64,000 nucleotides of DNA from Rathayibacter iranicus NCPPB 2253 = VKM Ac-1602 (GCF_003149025.1 NZ_QGDV01000008.1:62001-126000), one strand, 5' to 3'; shown: positions 48,838 to 60,244, numbered from the stretch's first letter. The notes: generated by a model from the letters alone, not told the origin. Numbers and translations are program-made.

Positions 48838-49947
48838 GTGGCAGATCACTACGAAGTGCTAGGCGTCGAGCGCGACGCCTCCGCCGATGAGATAAAGAAG
48901 GCGTACCGCCGACTCGCCCGCGAGCTGCACCCCGACGTCAATCCGAGCGCGGACGCGTCCGATCGCTTCAAGCTCGTCACCCACGCCTACGACGTGCTGA
49001 GCGACGCCCAGCAGCGGGCGCAGTACGACCGCGGTCCGCAGGAGGGCTTCGGCGCAGGCGCCCAGGGCTTCGGCGGCTTCGGCGACATTTTCGAGAGCTT
49101 CTTCGGCCAGGGCGCGCAGGGCTCCTCGCGCGGCCCGCGCTCCCGTCGCGAGCGGGGTCAGGACGCGCTTCTGCGCGTCGAGGTTTCGCTCGACGAAGTC
49201 ATCTTCGGCGCCCACCGTGACCTCGAGGTCGACACCGCCGTGCTCTGCGAGACCTGCCAGGGCTCGTGCTGCCAGCCAGGCACCTCACCCGTCACCTGCG
49301 ACATCTGTCACGGGTCCGGCCAGATCCAGCGCACCGTCCGCTCCCTTCTGGGTAACGTGATGACCGCGAGCCCGTGCGGCACCTGCCGCGGCTACGGCAC
49401 CGTCATCGCCACTCCCTGCTCCACCTGCCAGGGCCAGGGCCGCGTCCGCGCGCGCCGCACGATCCCTGTCGACGTCCCGGCGGGCGTCGACACCGGCCTC
49501 CGCCTCCAGATGCCGGGCAGTGGCGAGGTCGGCCCGGCCGGTGGCCCGAACGGCGACCTCTATCTCGAGATCAAGGTCAAGCACCACGACGTCTATAGCC
49601 GCAACGGCGACGACCTGCTCTGTACCCTCGAGGTGCAGATGACGGATGCGATCCTGGGCTCCATGGCGACCCTCGCCGCGCTGGACGGCGACATCGACAT
49701 CGAGATCAAGCCCGGCACACAGAGCACAGAGATCGTCACGATCAAGGGTCGCGGAGTGACGCGGTTGCGTGGCAGCGGGCGCGGGGATCTCCGGATCGGG
49801 ATCCAGGTTGTCACCCCGACCAAGCTGGGCCATCGGGAGCGCGAGCTGGTCCAGGAGTTCGCGAAGCACTACAAACCGCAAAAGCCGGCGCTGACCCACT
49901 TCCAGCAGGGTCTCTTCTCGAAGCTCCGCGACCGCTTCCTGGGCTGA
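48838..49947 (+). CDS. dnaJ: Chaperone DnaJ (actinobacterial DnaJ2 type)
   Basis: A 369-residue co-chaperone. The J domain carries HPD ([13 protein letters not shown]), followed by a Gly/Phe-rich linker ([14 protein letters not shown]) and four zinc-binding CxxC motifs (CETC, CDIC, CGTC, CSTC). Then come the substrate-binding domains ([18 protein letters not shown]). DnaJ hands unfolded proteins to DnaK. The GTG start lies 86 nt after hrcA on the CIRCE-controlled transcript. Confidence 0.96.
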   Translation: MADHYEVLGVERDASADEIKKAYRRLARELHPDVNPSADASDRFKLVTHAYDVLSDAQQRAQYDRGPQEGFGAGAQGFGGFGDIFESFFGQGAQGSSRGPRSRRERGQDALLRVEVSLDEVIFGAHRDLEVDTAVLCETCQGSCCQPGTSPVTCDICHGSGQIQRTVRSLLGNVMTASPCGTCRGYGTVIATPCSTCQGQGRVRARRTIPVDVPAGVDTGLRLQMPGSGEVGPAGGPNGDLYLEIKVKHHDVYSRNGDDLLCTLEVQMTDAILGSMATLAALDGDIDIEIKPGTQSTEIVTIKGRGVTRLRGSGRGDLRIGIQVVTPTKLGHRERELVQEFAKHYKPQKPALTHFQQGLFSKLRDRFLG

Positions 49948-49951
49948 GCGA

Positions 49952-50686
49952 GTGGCGCACCACTACATCGACGAATCTCTCGATTCGGCCGACTTCCGTC
50001 TCGGATCCTGCCTCGCACTCACCGGAGCGGAGGCGCGGCATGCCGCGTCCGTGAGCCGCATCCGCGTGGGAGAGCGGGTGCGCGTCGGCGACGGTCGCGG
50101 CCGCGTGGCGACGGCGGTCGTCGAGAGCGCAGAACCGACGCGGGTGGTGCTCCTCGTCGAATCGCTACATGAGGTTCCGGTCCCGTCCCCGCGCCTTGTG
50201 CTCGTGCAGGCACTCGCAAAGGGCGATCGCGACGAACTCGCGGTGCAGGCCGCGACCGAGCTGGGCGTCGACGAGGTCGTCCCCTGGCAGGCGGCGCGCT
50301 CCATCTCGCGCTGGTCTGGCGGGAAGGAAGAGAAGGGGCGCGAGCGCTGGCGGAGCATCGTCCGCGAGGCGAGCAAACAGTCGCTGCGCGCCCGGGTCCC
50401 CGATGTCTCGCCGCTCGTCCAGACCCGCGAGCTGGCCGAACGCGCGGCGCTCGACCGGGTGCTGGTGCTCGAGCCGAGCGCCGGGGCCCGCCTTTCGGCG
50501 ATCGTGCCTGATGAGCGCGATCTCGTGCTCATCGTGGGTCCTGAGGGCGGCATCGCTCCCGAGGAGCTGCGGTTGCTCGCGGAGGTGGGGGCCGAGGCTG
50601 TCGCGCTGGGCGACTCCGTCCTGCGCACCTCGACCGCCGGGCCCGCGGGGCTCGCCGTGCTGTCTGCCCGGCTCGGCCGCTGGTGA
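49952..50686 (+). CDS. rsmE: 16S rRNA (uracil1498-N3)-methyltransferase
   Basis: A 244-residue SPOUT methyltransferase. The N-terminal PUA-like domain reads LTGAEARHAASVSRIRVGERVRVGDGRGR. The knotted C-terminal domain reads VLIVGPEGGIAPEEL and then ALGDSVLRTSTAGPAGLAVLSARLG, the SAM-binding knot. It methylates U1498 of 16S rRNA. The GTG start lies 4 nt after the dnaJ stop codon, the usual neighbour. Confidence 0.95.
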   Translation: MAHHYIDESLDSADFRLGSCLALTGAEARHAASVSRIRVGERVRVGDGRGRVATAVVESAEPTRVVLLVESLHEVPVPSPRLVLVQALAKGDRDELAVQAATELGVDEVVPWQAARSISRWSGGKEEKGRERWRSIVREASKQSLRARVPDVSPLVQTRELAERAALDRVLVLEPSAGARLSAIVPDERDLVLIVGPEGGIAPEELRLLAEVGAEAVALGDSVLRTSTAGPAGLAVLSARLGRW

Positions 50687-50777
50687 CGCTCCTCCACAGC
50701 CTCGCCGGGCCTCTCACTTCGCGTGCCGTGGGCGAACGGAGCGCCCGCCACGCGCGAGCCCTGTTTAAGATGGGCTC

Positions 50778-51128
50778 ATGAGCGAACCCACCGTCTTCAC
50801 GCGCATCGTCCGGGGTGAAATCCCGGCCGATGTCGTGTTCGAGAACGAGCGCATCCTCGCGATTACCGACATCGCGCCGAAGGCTCCCGTGCACCTGCTC
50901 GTCTTTCCCAAGACGCAGCAACATACGACAGTCAGTGCTCTCGCCGCCGCCGAGCCTGCCCTGCTCGCCGAGGTCGTGCAGGTCGCTCAGTCGCTCGCCG
51001 ATTCCCGCAGCAACGGCCAATTCCGACTCGTCTTCAACTCCGGAGAGGATGCGGGCCAGACCGTTCCTCACGTCCACGCCCACGTCCTGGGCGGCCACCA
51101 CACGGAAGGCTCCCTTGCCACCGGTTGA
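50778..51128 (+). CDS. HIT-family nucleotide-binding protein
   Basis: A 116-residue histidine-triad protein, opening FTRIVRGEIPADVVFE and ending HVHAHVLGG, the HxHxH triad of Hint-type phosphoramidases. It hydrolyses adenylated or AMP-linked small molecules. A TAAGAT -10 box (50766-50771) ends 6 nt before the ATG, so the transcript appears leaderless. It leads into phoH. Confidence 0.93.
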   Translation: MSEPTVFTRIVRGEIPADVVFENERILAITDIAPKAPVHLLVFPKTQQHTTVSALAAAEPALLAEVVQVAQSLADSRSNGQFRLVFNSGEDAGQTVPHVHAHVLGGHHTEGSLATG

Positions 51129-51138
51129 GAATTCGGGC

Positions 51139-52203
51139 GTGAGCCCCGACGAGCGCCGCGTCGTTGCGGTCGACGGAGTAGCCATGGTGCGCCTCCTCGG
51201 ACCTCAAGACCGCCTCATCCGAGCGGTCGAAGCACGATTCCCCGACGTCCGGGTGCATGTGCGCGGCAATGAGGTGACGCTCGAGGGTGAGCGCGCCCCG
51301 GTCGCCGAGGCGACGCGCCTGGTGGAAGAACTGGTGCGGATGACCGCGAGCGGGCATGATCTCGACCCTGAGGGTGTGCGGGAGTCGGCGCGGATCCTGC
51401 AGAACGGCGGTTCGGTGAGTCCGGCGGAGGCGTTCGGACAGGCGATTCTCACGGCGCGGGGGCGCAGTGTGCGTCCAAAGACGGTGGGCCAGCGTGAGTA
51501 CGTCGACGCGGTCGATACGAACACGATCGTCTTCGGCATCGGCCCGGCCGGCACCGGCAAGACGTACCTCGCCATGGCAAAGGCCGTCCAGGCGCTCCAG
51601 CGCAAGGAGGTCGAGCGGATCATTCTGACCCGCCCGGCTGTCGAGGCGGGGGAGCGGCTGGGCTATCTGCCGGGCTCGCTCACCGACAAGATCGACCCCT
51701 ACCTGCGCCCGCTCTATGACGCGCTCAACGAGATGATGGATCCCGAGATCGTGCCGAAGCTGCTCGCGGCGGGCACAATCGAGGTCGCTCCGCTCGCTTA
51801 CATGCGCGGCCGCACGCTGAACAACGCGTTCGTCGTGCTCGATGAGGCGCAGAACACAACGCCCGAGCAGATGAAGATGTTCCTCACTCGGTTGGGGTTC
51901 GGCTCGAAGATGGTCGTCACGGGCGACATCACACAGGTCGACTTGCCCACGGGCGCGAGCGGGCTCCGTCTCGTCACACGAGTGCTCGACGGCATCGAGG
52001 ACATCCACTTCTCGCGCCTGACCAGCGAGGACGTGGTACGGCATAGCCTCGTCGGCCGCATCGTGGACGCCTACACCGAATACGACCAGCAGAAGCAGGC
52101 CCAGCACTTCGAGCGCGAGCAGGCGCGCGAGTTTGCCCACCGTGCTGAGCGCCGCGGTGGCCCGGCCCGGTTGCCCGGCGACCGTCAGCCCCCTCGTGCT
52201 TAG
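51139..52203 (+). CDS. phoH: PhoH-family ATPase
   Basis: A 354-residue PhoH-like protein. An N-terminal KH-like region (VRVHVRGNEVTLEGER) precedes the ATPase: Walker A is IGPAGTGKTYLAMA, then ILTRPAVEAGERLGYLPG, Walker B is FVVLDEAQNTTPEQMKM, then VVTGDITQVDLP. It is associated with YbeY in RNA metabolism. The GTG at 51139 was chosen for family length; a GAGAAT box 6 nt upstream may be its own leaderless promoter. TTG at 51115 is an alternative start. Confidence 0.92.
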   Translation: MSPDERRVVAVDGVAMVRLLGPQDRLIRAVEARFPDVRVHVRGNEVTLEGERAPVAEATRLVEELVRMTASGHDLDPEGVRESARILQNGGSVSPAEAFGQAILTARGRSVRPKTVGQREYVDAVDTNTIVFGIGPAGTGKTYLAMAKAVQALQRKEVERIILTRPAVEAGERLGYLPGSLTDKIDPYLRPLYDALNEMMDPEIVPKLLAAGTIEVAPLAYMRGRTLNNAFVVLDEAQNTTPEQMKMFLTRLGFGSKMVVTGDITQVDLPTGASGLRLVTRVLDGIEDIHFSRLTSEDVVRHSLVGRIVDAYTEYDQQKQAQHFEREQAREFAHRAERRGGPARLPGDRQPPRA

Positions 52204-52240
52204 GCCGCCAGTCCCACCGACCGAAGGAACCCCACTCCCC

Positions 52241-52702
52241 GTGAGCATCGAGATCAACAACGAGTCGAGCATTCCCGTCGATGAGGCGGCTCTGTTGCGC
52301 CTGGCCGGTTACGCGCTCGACTCGCTGCATGTGCACCCCGACGCCGAGCTCGCGATCGTGCTCGTCGACGAGGGCGCGATGGAGCAGCTGCACGTGCAGT
52401 GGATGGACGAACCGGGGCCGACGGACGTGCTCAGCTTCCCGATGGACGAGCTGCGTCCAGGCACGGAGGACGAGCAGACGCCCGCCGGGCTCCTCGGCGA
52501 TATCGTGCTGTGCCCCCAGGTCGCGCAGAACCAGGCGGAGGCGGCCGGCCACTCGGTGCTCGACGAGCTGCAACTGCTGACTGCGCACGGTGTGCTGCAC
52601 CTGCTGGGCTTCGATCACGCCGCGCCGGAGGAGGAGCGCGAGATGTTCAGTATCCAGCGCGACATCCTGGTCGGCTTCCACATCGGCGAGCGACGCCGCT
52701 AG
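52241..52702 (+). CDS. ybeY: Endoribonuclease YbeY
   Basis: A 153-residue metal-dependent RNase for rRNA maturation and ribosome quality control. The zinc motif is HGVLHLLGFDH, preceded by PTDVLSFPMDE and LGDIVLCPQVA. The GTG at 52241 gives normal length and follows AAGGA. It sits between phoH and the CBS-domain protein, the usual order. Confidence 0.95.
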   Translation: MSIEINNESSIPVDEAALLRLAGYALDSLHVHPDAELAIVLVDEGAMEQLHVQWMDEPGPTDVLSFPMDELRPGTEDEQTPAGLLGDIVLCPQVAQNQAEAAGHSVLDELQLLTAHGVLHLLGFDHAAPEEEREMFSIQRDILVGFHIGERRR

Positions 52703-52710
52703 GAATCGAC

Positions 52711-54084
52711 GTGCCTACTCTTCAGCTCCTCATCGCCGCCCTGGCGCTCGTCGCCGTGGGCGGATGGTTCGCCGCGACCGATGCCGCACTCGGCGTTCTC
52801 TCGCGAAGCGACCTCCTCGACATGGCCCAGCATTCTCGTAGTGCTCGGGCGCTGCGGGCGATCTCGGGAGACATGACCGCCCACGTCAACGTCGTCAACT
52901 TTTCGCGGATCGCGGCCGAAACGACCGCCGCCGTGTTCGTCACGACGGTCCTCGTGGTCGAGATCGCGCAGCTGTGGCTGGCACTGCTGCTAGCTGTCCT
53001 GATCATGGCCGCCGTCTCTTTCGTGCTCGTCGGATCCAGCCCGCGCAGTGTCGGCCGCGCGCATGCTCGAGCGGTTTTGAGCACGAGCGCGGCGCTCGTC
53101 CATGTCCTCCGGCTGGCGCTGGGCCCGGTCGCGCACGGACTCGTCGCCCTGGGCAACCGCGTCACCCCCGGTACCGGGCGCTCAGCAGGCTTTTCCTCCG
53201 AGGAGCAGTTGCTCAGCATGGTGGATGAGGCCACCGAGCAGGACGTGCTCGAACAGGATGACCGCGAGCTGATCCACTCGATCTTCGAGTTCAACGAGAC
53301 CTTCGTGCGTGAAGTCATGGTGCCGAGGACTGACATGGTCACGATCGAGGCGACCTCGTCGGTCGGAGCGGGGATGGGCCTCCTGCTCAGCCGCGGCATC
53401 TCGCGCCTCCCGGTGATCGGTGACGGCGCCGATGACGTGCTCGGGGTCCTCTATCTCCGCGATGTGGCCCGGCATACCTATGAGCGGCCGGACGTCGAGG
53501 GCACCGTCGCCGAACTTGCTCGCCCCGCGCTGTTCGTCCCGGAGTCGAAGAAGGCCGACGAGCTGCTGCGCCAGATGCAGCTCGAGTCCAATCACCTCGC
53601 GATGGTCGTGGACGAGTACGGCGGCATCGCCGGACTCGTCACGCTCGAAGATCTGATCGAGGAACTCGTCGGCGATATCTCGGACGAGTATGACCGCGAG
53701 GTCGACCTCTTCGAGGAGACGGCACCCGGGGTCTACCGTGTCTCGGCGCGACTTCCCGTGGACGAGTTGGGTGAACTCTTCGAGCTCGACCTCGAGGACG
53801 ACGACGTCGACTCCGTCGGCGGGTTGCTGACCAAGGCCTACGGACGCCTTCCGGAACGCGGCGCGACCGCACGCATCGGCGGCGTGATCCTCGAGGCCGA
53901 GCAGGCGGATCCGCGCCGTGGCACCATCTCCACGGTGATCGTCCGACGCGATCCCGAACTCGACGCCGCCGGCGAGCCCGGCACCGGCCCGGTCGCGATC
54001 CTCGCTGCCGGCGGCACCACCACACCCAGCCCGAGCACGGCTCCCTACCGCGGGGCCTCGGGCGATCGGAACGAGGAACGATGA
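52711..54084 (+). CDS. CNNM/CorC-type CBS-domain membrane protein (hemolysin C family)
   Basis: A 457-residue protein with an N-terminal CNNM (DUF21) domain of three to four membrane spans. It has two CBS domains (VREVMVPRTDMVTIEAT, and LRQMQLESNHLAMVVDEYGGIAGLVTLEDLIEELVGDI) and a C-terminal transporter-associated domain (YRVSARLPVDELGELFELDLEDDDVDSVGGLL). Such proteins are linked to Mg2+/Co2+ efflux. The GTG at 52711 has AGGAA 6 nt upstream. It overlaps the era ATG by 4 nt. Confidence 0.93.
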   Translation: MPTLQLLIAALALVAVGGWFAATDAALGVLSRSDLLDMAQHSRSARALRAISGDMTAHVNVVNFSRIAAETTAAVFVTTVLVVEIAQLWLALLLAVLIMAAVSFVLVGSSPRSVGRAHARAVLSTSAALVHVLRLALGPVAHGLVALGNRVTPGTGRSAGFSSEEQLLSMVDEATEQDVLEQDDRELIHSIFEFNETFVREVMVPRTDMVTIEATSSVGAGMGLLLSRGISRLPVIGDGADDVLGVLYLRDVARHTYERPDVEGTVAELARPALFVPESKKADELLRQMQLESNHLAMVVDEYGGIAGLVTLEDLIEELVGDISDEYDREVDLFEETAPGVYRVSARLPVDELGELFELDLEDDDVDSVGGLLTKAYGRLPERGATARIGGVILEAEQADPRRGTISTVIVRRDPELDAAGEPGTGPVAILAAGGTTTPSPSTAPYRGASGDRNEER

Positions 54085-54992
54085 CTGACACCACTCCCGC
54101 CGCCGCGCCATACCGGGCGGGCTTCGTGTCCTTCGTCGGTCGCCCGAACGTCGGCAAGTCCACACTGACCAACGCTCTGGTGGGTGAGAAGATCGCCATC
54201 ACGAGTTCCAAGCCGCAGACCACCCGGCGCGCCATCCGCGGAGTCGTGCATCGCCCCGACGGACAGTTGATCGTGGTCGACACTCCAGGCATCCACCGGC
54301 CGCGGACCCTCCTGGGCGAGCGGCTGAACTCGCTGGTGACCTCCACGCTCGGCGACGTTGACGTGATCGGGATGCTATTCCCCGCGGACGAACCGATTGG
54401 GCCGGGCGATCGCTTCATCAATGAGCAGCTCGACGCGTTCCCGCGCGCGCGCAAGGTCGCGATCGTCTCGAAGGTCGACCTCTCCGCCAAGAAGTCCGTC
54501 GCCAAGCAACTGCTCGCAGTCTCGGAACTGCGCGAGTGGGAGACGATTGTGCCGATCTCGGCCATCACCGAGGAACAGCTCGACGTGCTCGCGGTCGAGC
54601 TGCTGCGTCTGATGCCGGTGTCGCCCGCGCTCTACCCCAAGGAGGCGGTCACAGACGAAGACCTGTTCTCGCGGGTCGCCGAGTTCATCCGTGAAGCCGC
54701 GCTCGAGGGAGTCTCCGATGAGCTCCCGCACTCGCTTGCCGTGACTCTCGACGACATGGTCGAGCGCGAGGACGGCTCGCTGATCGACATCTACGCCAAT
54801 GTCTTCGTCGAACGCGACAGCCAGAAGGGCATCATCATCGGTAAGGGTGGGCAGCGCCTGCGCGAGGTGGGGGCGGTCTCGCGCGAGCAGATCGAGCGCC
54901 TCCTCGGGCGCCGGGTGTTCCTCTCGATCCGCGTGAAGGTGGCCAAGGAGTGGCAGCGCGATCCGAAGCTGCTGGGGCGCCTGGGCTTCTGA
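54081..54992 (+). CDS. era: GTPase Era
   Basis: A 303-residue GTPase for 30S assembly. G1 is GRPNVGKST, then SSKPQTTRRAIRG, G3 is DTPGIHRP, G4 is VSKVD. The C-terminal KH domain carries IIIGKGGQRLREVGAVSREQIERLLGRRVFLSIRVKVAKEW. It follows ybeY and the CBS protein as in most actinobacteria. Confidence 0.96.
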   Translation: MTDTTPAAAPYRAGFVSFVGRPNVGKSTLTNALVGEKIAITSSKPQTTRRAIRGVVHRPDGQLIVVDTPGIHRPRTLLGERLNSLVTSTLGDVDVIGMLFPADEPIGPGDRFINEQLDAFPRARKVAIVSKVDLSAKKSVAKQLLAVSELREWETIVPISAITEEQLDVLAVELLRLMPVSPALYPKEAVTDEDLFSRVAEFIREAALEGVSDELPHSLAVTLDDMVEREDGSLIDIYANVFVERDSQKGIIIGKGGQRLREVGAVSREQIERLLGRRVFLSIRVKVAKEWQRDPKLLGRLGF

Positions 54993-55061
54993 ATCGGCTG
55001 TGCTGCCGGGTCGACGAGAGAGATCACCCTGCAGGACGACGCCGTCGAGCTCCCCGACCCG

Positions 55062-55067
55062 TAGCGT
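55062..55067 (+). promoter_or_regulatory. Putative -10 box of a leaderless histidine-kinase transcript
   Basis: TAGCGT ends 6 nt before the ATG at 55074; no ribosome binding site lies between. Confidence 0.4.
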
Positions 55068-55073
55068 GGGCTC

Positions 55074-56819
55074 ATGCGTGCCTTCCTCGACCGACCGGCG
55101 ACGCTGCCGATCGCTGGAGTGTTGCTCGCGGGCCTCCATCTGCTGCTCACCACCCTCGGCAGCACGCGGTTCGATGGCCTCGCCGGCAGTCTCCTGCTCG
55201 CCCTCGGACTCGCGGTCGCCGCGTTCCTCCCGGCGCTCGCCCCCTCCCTCTGCGCCGTTGGTGTCCTCACCGGAGGCGGCCTGCTCGTCGTCGGCGTTCC
55301 CGTCGATGCCGTACTCGTCGGCCTTGTCGTCGTCTGGGAGAGCGCACGGCGTCTCGGGCTCTGGGCACGCTCCCTCGTTCTCGCCGGTGTCTTCGTGCTC
55401 GCGGCGATCGGCGGCGTCGCCGCCGTCCCTCCGCTCGGCCAGGCCCTCGGCTACAGCGACACGCAGGCGATGGGATCCGTCGTCTTTGCCACAGCGATGG
55501 TGGTAGTCGCCTCCCTCATCAGCGCAGCGCACGTCCTCGTGTTCGTCCTCGGCCTGCGGGCACCGGCCGGCCCCGGTGACAGGGTTGACGCGCTGCTAAC
55601 CCGGGTCGCCGGTCCTCAGCTGCCGTTCTCGGTCGGCATCGCGGGCGTGCAGGCCCTGGCTCTGCTCCTGATCGGCGGGCTGCCCTACGTCAAGCGGCCG
55701 GAATCGTTCCAGCTCTGTGTCGCCGGTGTCTTCTCCGTCGCGCTGGTGCTGTGTCGTCGCTCGCCCCCGCTCGCCCTGACGCTCGCGTGGGTCGCGGTCG
55801 CCCTGCAGATGAGCGCGCAACTCGCGCCTGGCCCCGGTGATCTCGCCATTCTCGCCGTGCTGTTTTGCACCGGTGCGTCGGAGTCACGACGCGTGCGGAT
55901 CGCAGGCGCGGTCTCTGCCGTTCTCGGCGCGGTCATCGCGGTCGCCTATCTGACGCTCACGTTCAACCTGCTCAAGGGCCGCAGCGACAGCGTGCTGCTA
56001 GCCGGAGTGGTCTTCGGCGGGATCCTCGCGATGCTCGGCCTGTCCTGGACCATCGGTCTGCTCTCGCGGGCGGTGCGGCGTGCGCGGGAGGGCCAGACGC
56101 TGCGCGCCCAGGCGGAACAGGAGCGGGCGCGGGCGCAACGCGAACTCGACACGGTCGAGGAGCGCAACCGGATTGCCCGCGACATGCACGATGTCGTGGC
56201 CCACTCCCTCGCGGTCGTCATCGCGCAGTCTGACGGCGCGCGTTACCTTGGCGCCTCGAGTCCCGAGCAGACGGACGCGGCACTGCTGACCATCTCCTCC
56301 GTCGCCCGCGACGCGCTTGCCGATGTCCGAGTACTTCTCGCGCAGCTTCGGCATTCTCAGAGCGACGGTCCGCAGCCGGGCGCTGCCGACCTGCCTGCGC
56401 TCCTCGGCAGCGTCGGCGGTGCAGGCACTCCCGTCCGCGCCGACTTAGCCGTCGATCTGGAAGCGGTACCCCGCGCTGTCGGTCTGGCCCTGTACCGCAT
56501 CGCGCAAGAGGCGACCACCAACGCCCTGCGGCATGGTCGTCCGGGCTCGGCGATCACGGTTTCCCTGTGCCGTTCCGGCGACGAACTGGTCTTGACGGTT
56601 CGCAACGCGCGCCGCCTCGAGGACGAGCGCGATGCTCTGCCGGGCGAGGGGCACGGTCTGGTTGGGATGCGCGAGCGCGCCACCCTGGTCGGCGGCGCCC
56701 TCTCCGCCGGACCTGTAGGGGAGGACTTCGTCGTCCATGCGCGCCTCCCCGCCACTGCCCTTCTCGCTCGTGAGTCGAGCGCCACGTCCCCCCTCGCCTC
56801 TGGAGGCATCCCCGCATGA
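55074..56819 (+). CDS. NarL/DesK-type sensor histidine kinase
   Basis: A 581-residue kinase. About ten membrane spans form an N-terminal sensor region without a large extracytoplasmic domain. A coiled-coil linker (LRAQAEQERARAQRELDTVEE) leads to a HisKA_3 dimerisation domain with the phospho-acceptor in NRIARDMHDVVAHSL. The ATPase has QEATTNALRHG (N box) and GEGHGLVGMRERATLVGG (G box). It overlaps the response-regulator gene by 4 nt. The signal is unknown; the membrane-embedded sensor suggests an envelope stimulus. Confidence 0.92.
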   Translation: MRAFLDRPATLPIAGVLLAGLHLLLTTLGSTRFDGLAGSLLLALGLAVAAFLPALAPSLCAVGVLTGGGLLVVGVPVDAVLVGLVVVWESARRLGLWARSLVLAGVFVLAAIGGVAAVPPLGQALGYSDTQAMGSVVFATAMVVVASLISAAHVLVFVLGLRAPAGPGDRVDALLTRVAGPQLPFSVGIAGVQALALLLIGGLPYVKRPESFQLCVAGVFSVALVLCRRSPPLALTLAWVAVALQMSAQLAPGPGDLAILAVLFCTGASESRRVRIAGAVSAVLGAVIAVAYLTLTFNLLKGRSDSVLLAGVVFGGILAMLGLSWTIGLLSRAVRRAREGQTLRAQAEQERARAQRELDTVEERNRIARDMHDVVAHSLAVVIAQSDGARYLGASSPEQTDAALLTISSVARDALADVRVLLAQLRHSQSDGPQPGAADLPALLGSVGGAGTPVRADLAVDLEAVPRAVGLALYRIAQEATTNALRHGRPGSAITVSLCRSGDELVLTVRNARRLEDERDALPGEGHGLVGMRERATLVGGALSAGPVGEDFVVHARLPATALLARESSATSPLASGGIPA

Positions 56820-57484
56820 CCGAGTCCATCCGCGTCGTCCTCGTTGACGATCAGGCGCTCTTCCGCGCCGGTATCCGCATGCTCCTGGGTTCGCAGCCCG
56901 ATCTCGAGGTGGTGGGCGAAGCCTCGGACGGGGCCGAGGGCGCGGAGCTGGTGGCGAAGCTGGCTCCCGATGTCGTGCTGATGGACATCAGGATGCCGGG
57001 AGTCGACGGGATCGAATCGACGCGGCGGATTCTCGCCGACGCTCACGAGCGGGGAGTGGATGCGCCGCGCATCCTGGTGCTGACAACCTTCGACCTCGAT
57101 GAGGCGGCTGCCCGAGCGATCCGGGCTGGAGCGAGTGGCTTCCTCCTCAAGGACACCGAGCCCGGCTTCCTGCTCGCCTCGGTTCGGACGGTGCACGCGG
57201 GGACGGCCGTCGTCGCGGCCTCCGCCACCCGCGAGCTCTTCGAGCACTTCGGTGCGGCCGGTAGCGGCCGGGAGACGCCGGCGGAGTTCGCGACCCTCAC
57301 CGACCGCGAGCGCGAGATCTTCCACCTGGCGGCCCGGGGTCTGAGCAACACCGAGATCGCCCGTGCAGAGTTTCTGAGCGAGGCCACGGTCAAGACCCAC
57401 ATCAGCCGCACGCTCGGCAAGCTCGGGCTGCGCGATCGCGTCCAGCTCGTCGTCTATGCGTACGAGAACGGCCTGGCCGGCTAG
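56816..57484 (+). CDS. LuxR/NarL-family response regulator
   Basis: A 222-residue regulator with a receiver domain (VVLVDDQALFRAGIRMLL, phospho-acceptor Asp in VVLMDIRMPGVDG, then a conserved Lys in GFLLKDTEP) and a C-terminal LuxR helix-turn-helix (LTDREREIFHLAARGLSNTEIARAEFLSEATVKTHISRTLGKLGLRDR). It is partnered with the upstream kinase by an ATGA overlap. Targets are not known. Confidence 0.95.
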   Translation: MTESIRVVLVDDQALFRAGIRMLLGSQPDLEVVGEASDGAEGAELVAKLAPDVVLMDIRMPGVDGIESTRRILADAHERGVDAPRILVLTTFDLDEAAARAIRAGASGFLLKDTEPGFLLASVRTVHAGTAVVAASATRELFEHFGAAGSGRETPAEFATLTDREREIFHLAARGLSNTEIARAEFLSEATVKTHISRTLGKLGLRDRVQLVVYAYENGLAG

Positions 57485-57499
57485 GGGCCGTCTCGCGGG

Positions 57500-57529
57500 A
57501 TGACGTCTCTGCGGGCGCGGTGCTAACCT
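57500..57529 (+). promoter_or_regulatory. Promoter of the leucine leader peptide and leuA
   Basis: ATGACG (57500-57505, -35-like), an 18-nt spacer, and TAACCT (57524-57529, -10 TANNNT). The predicted start, 6-7 nt downstream, coincides with the GTG of the leader peptide at 57536, so the leader mRNA appears leaderless. Confidence 0.55.
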
Positions 57530-57535
57530 GGCCGA

Positions 57536-57580
57536 GTGTGCGCCGGACTGCTGCTTCTTCTCCGCCGCGACGAGATCTGA
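57536..57580 (+). CDS. leuL: Leucine-rich leader peptide of leuA
   Basis: A 14-codon frame, M(V)-C-A-G-L-L-L-L-L-R-R-D-E-I-stop. Five consecutive leucine codons (CTG CTG CTT CTT CTC) include CTT, which is uncommon in this genome. It lies 130 nt before leuA and directly behind its own promoter. This is the expected form of a ribosome-mediated attenuator, as known for leuA in other actinobacteria: low charged tRNA-Leu stalls the ribosome here. Confidence 0.75.
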   Translation: MCAGLLLLLRRDEI

Positions 57581-57605
57581 TCCTCAGGCCACCCTCGTCG
57601 CGGAG
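57560..57605 (+). promoter_or_regulatory. Putative attenuator hairpin of leuA
   Basis: CTCCGCCGCGACGAG (57560-57574) can pair with CTCGTCGCGGAG (57594-57605). The left arm is the last leucine and the Arg codons of the leader, so ribosome position would decide whether the hairpin forms. No T-run follows, so it may act on translation or as a pause/antiterminator arm. Confidence 0.5.
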
Positions 57606-57620
57606 TTCGTTGTCGGCTAA

Positions 57621-59477
<1,857 letters not shown>

Positions 59478-59481
59478 CCCG

Positions 59482-59507
59482 CGCCGGCCCCGGCGAGGGG
59501 GCCGGCG
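59482..59507. terminator. GC-rich hairpin between leuA and the UPF0126 gene
   Basis: CGCCGGCCCC (59482-59491) and GGGGCCGGCG (59498-59507) form a perfect 10-bp stem with a 6-nt loop between convergent genes. No T-run follows, so termination is likely but may not be the classical type. Confidence 0.55.
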
Positions 59508-60176
59508 TCACGGGCGGCGGCGCCAGCGGAGGCGGGGGACACCTCTCAGGGCGCGCTGCTCGGGCAGGCTCCAGCCGTAGCGCACAGCAAGCAGGCGGAT
59601 GACTGCGGTTACCAGAACGCCGAGGGTCGCGGCGAAGGCGATCGTCACTCCGAAGCGCAGTGCCACGACGATCACGACGGTGCCGACCGAAGCCGCGACC
59701 GCGTAGAGCGAGCCGACGTGCATCAGCGCGATCGGACGGTTGAGCAGGATGTCTCGTACGACGGAGCCGCCCACGGCCGAGACGGTTCCGACGAAGACCG
59801 CAGGCACCTCCGGAACTCCGAGCGACAGGGCCTTCGTGGTCCCGATCGCACCGAACAGACCGAGGGTCAACGCGTCGAGGGCGGTGATCGTGCCGTCGAC
59901 CCGATTCAGTAGGTGCTGGAGCAGCATCCCGACGAGGGAGGCGGTGACCGCGACGATCAGGTAGGCGTTGGTGTGCAGCGCCACGAGCGGCGTCTGCAGG
60001 AGCAGGTCGCGCAGCACGCCGCCGCCCAGCCCCGTCGCGGTGCCGATGATGGTGACGCCGAGCAGGTCGATCCGACGGTCGCGGAACTCGCCCGCGAACA
60101 TGGCGCCCTGAAGGCAGCCGATGGCAATCGCGAGCAGGTCGGTCCAGGCTGGGATCTCGAAGAGGGAGGCTGCCAC
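59508..60176 (-). CDS. UPF0126/TRIC-like membrane protein
   Basis: A 222-residue protein with two copies of the UPF0126 domain, each about three spans: [43 protein letters not shown], then [16 protein letters not shown]...[18 protein letters not shown]. The GGG-RD motif occurs in both halves. Relatives are predicted cation channels, and the E. coli homologue YicG has been described as a glycine transporter. The start is GTG at 60176. It converges on leuA. Confidence 0.88.
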   Translation of the reverse strand: MAASLFEIPAWTDLLAIAIGCLQGAMFAGEFRDRRIDLLGVTIIGTATGLGGGVLRDLLLQTPLVALHTNAYLIVAVTASLVGMLLQHLLNRVDGTITALDALTLGLFGAIGTTKALSLGVPEVPAVFVGTVSAVGGSVVRDILLNRPIALMHVGSLYAVAASVGTVVIVVALRFGVTIAFAATLGVLVTAVIRLLAVRYGWSLPEQRALRGVPRLRWRRRP

Positions 60177-60244
60177 GTGGACATCGTTCCATGACCCGGG
60201 CTCCCGCTCCGCCGCGCTGCCAGGCGGGTGTCGGTGGTCGGGGG

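Noticed and set aside
49234-49260. DnaJ first zinc motif with an extra Cys (QGSCCQPG) instead of GxG
   Set aside because: As far as I know this variant is usual in DnaJ2 of Microbacteriaceae. The four CxxC motifs are intact.
54470-54484. Era G4 motif SKVD instead of NKxD
   Set aside because: Actinobacterial Era proteins commonly have T/S at this position, so it is a lineage feature.
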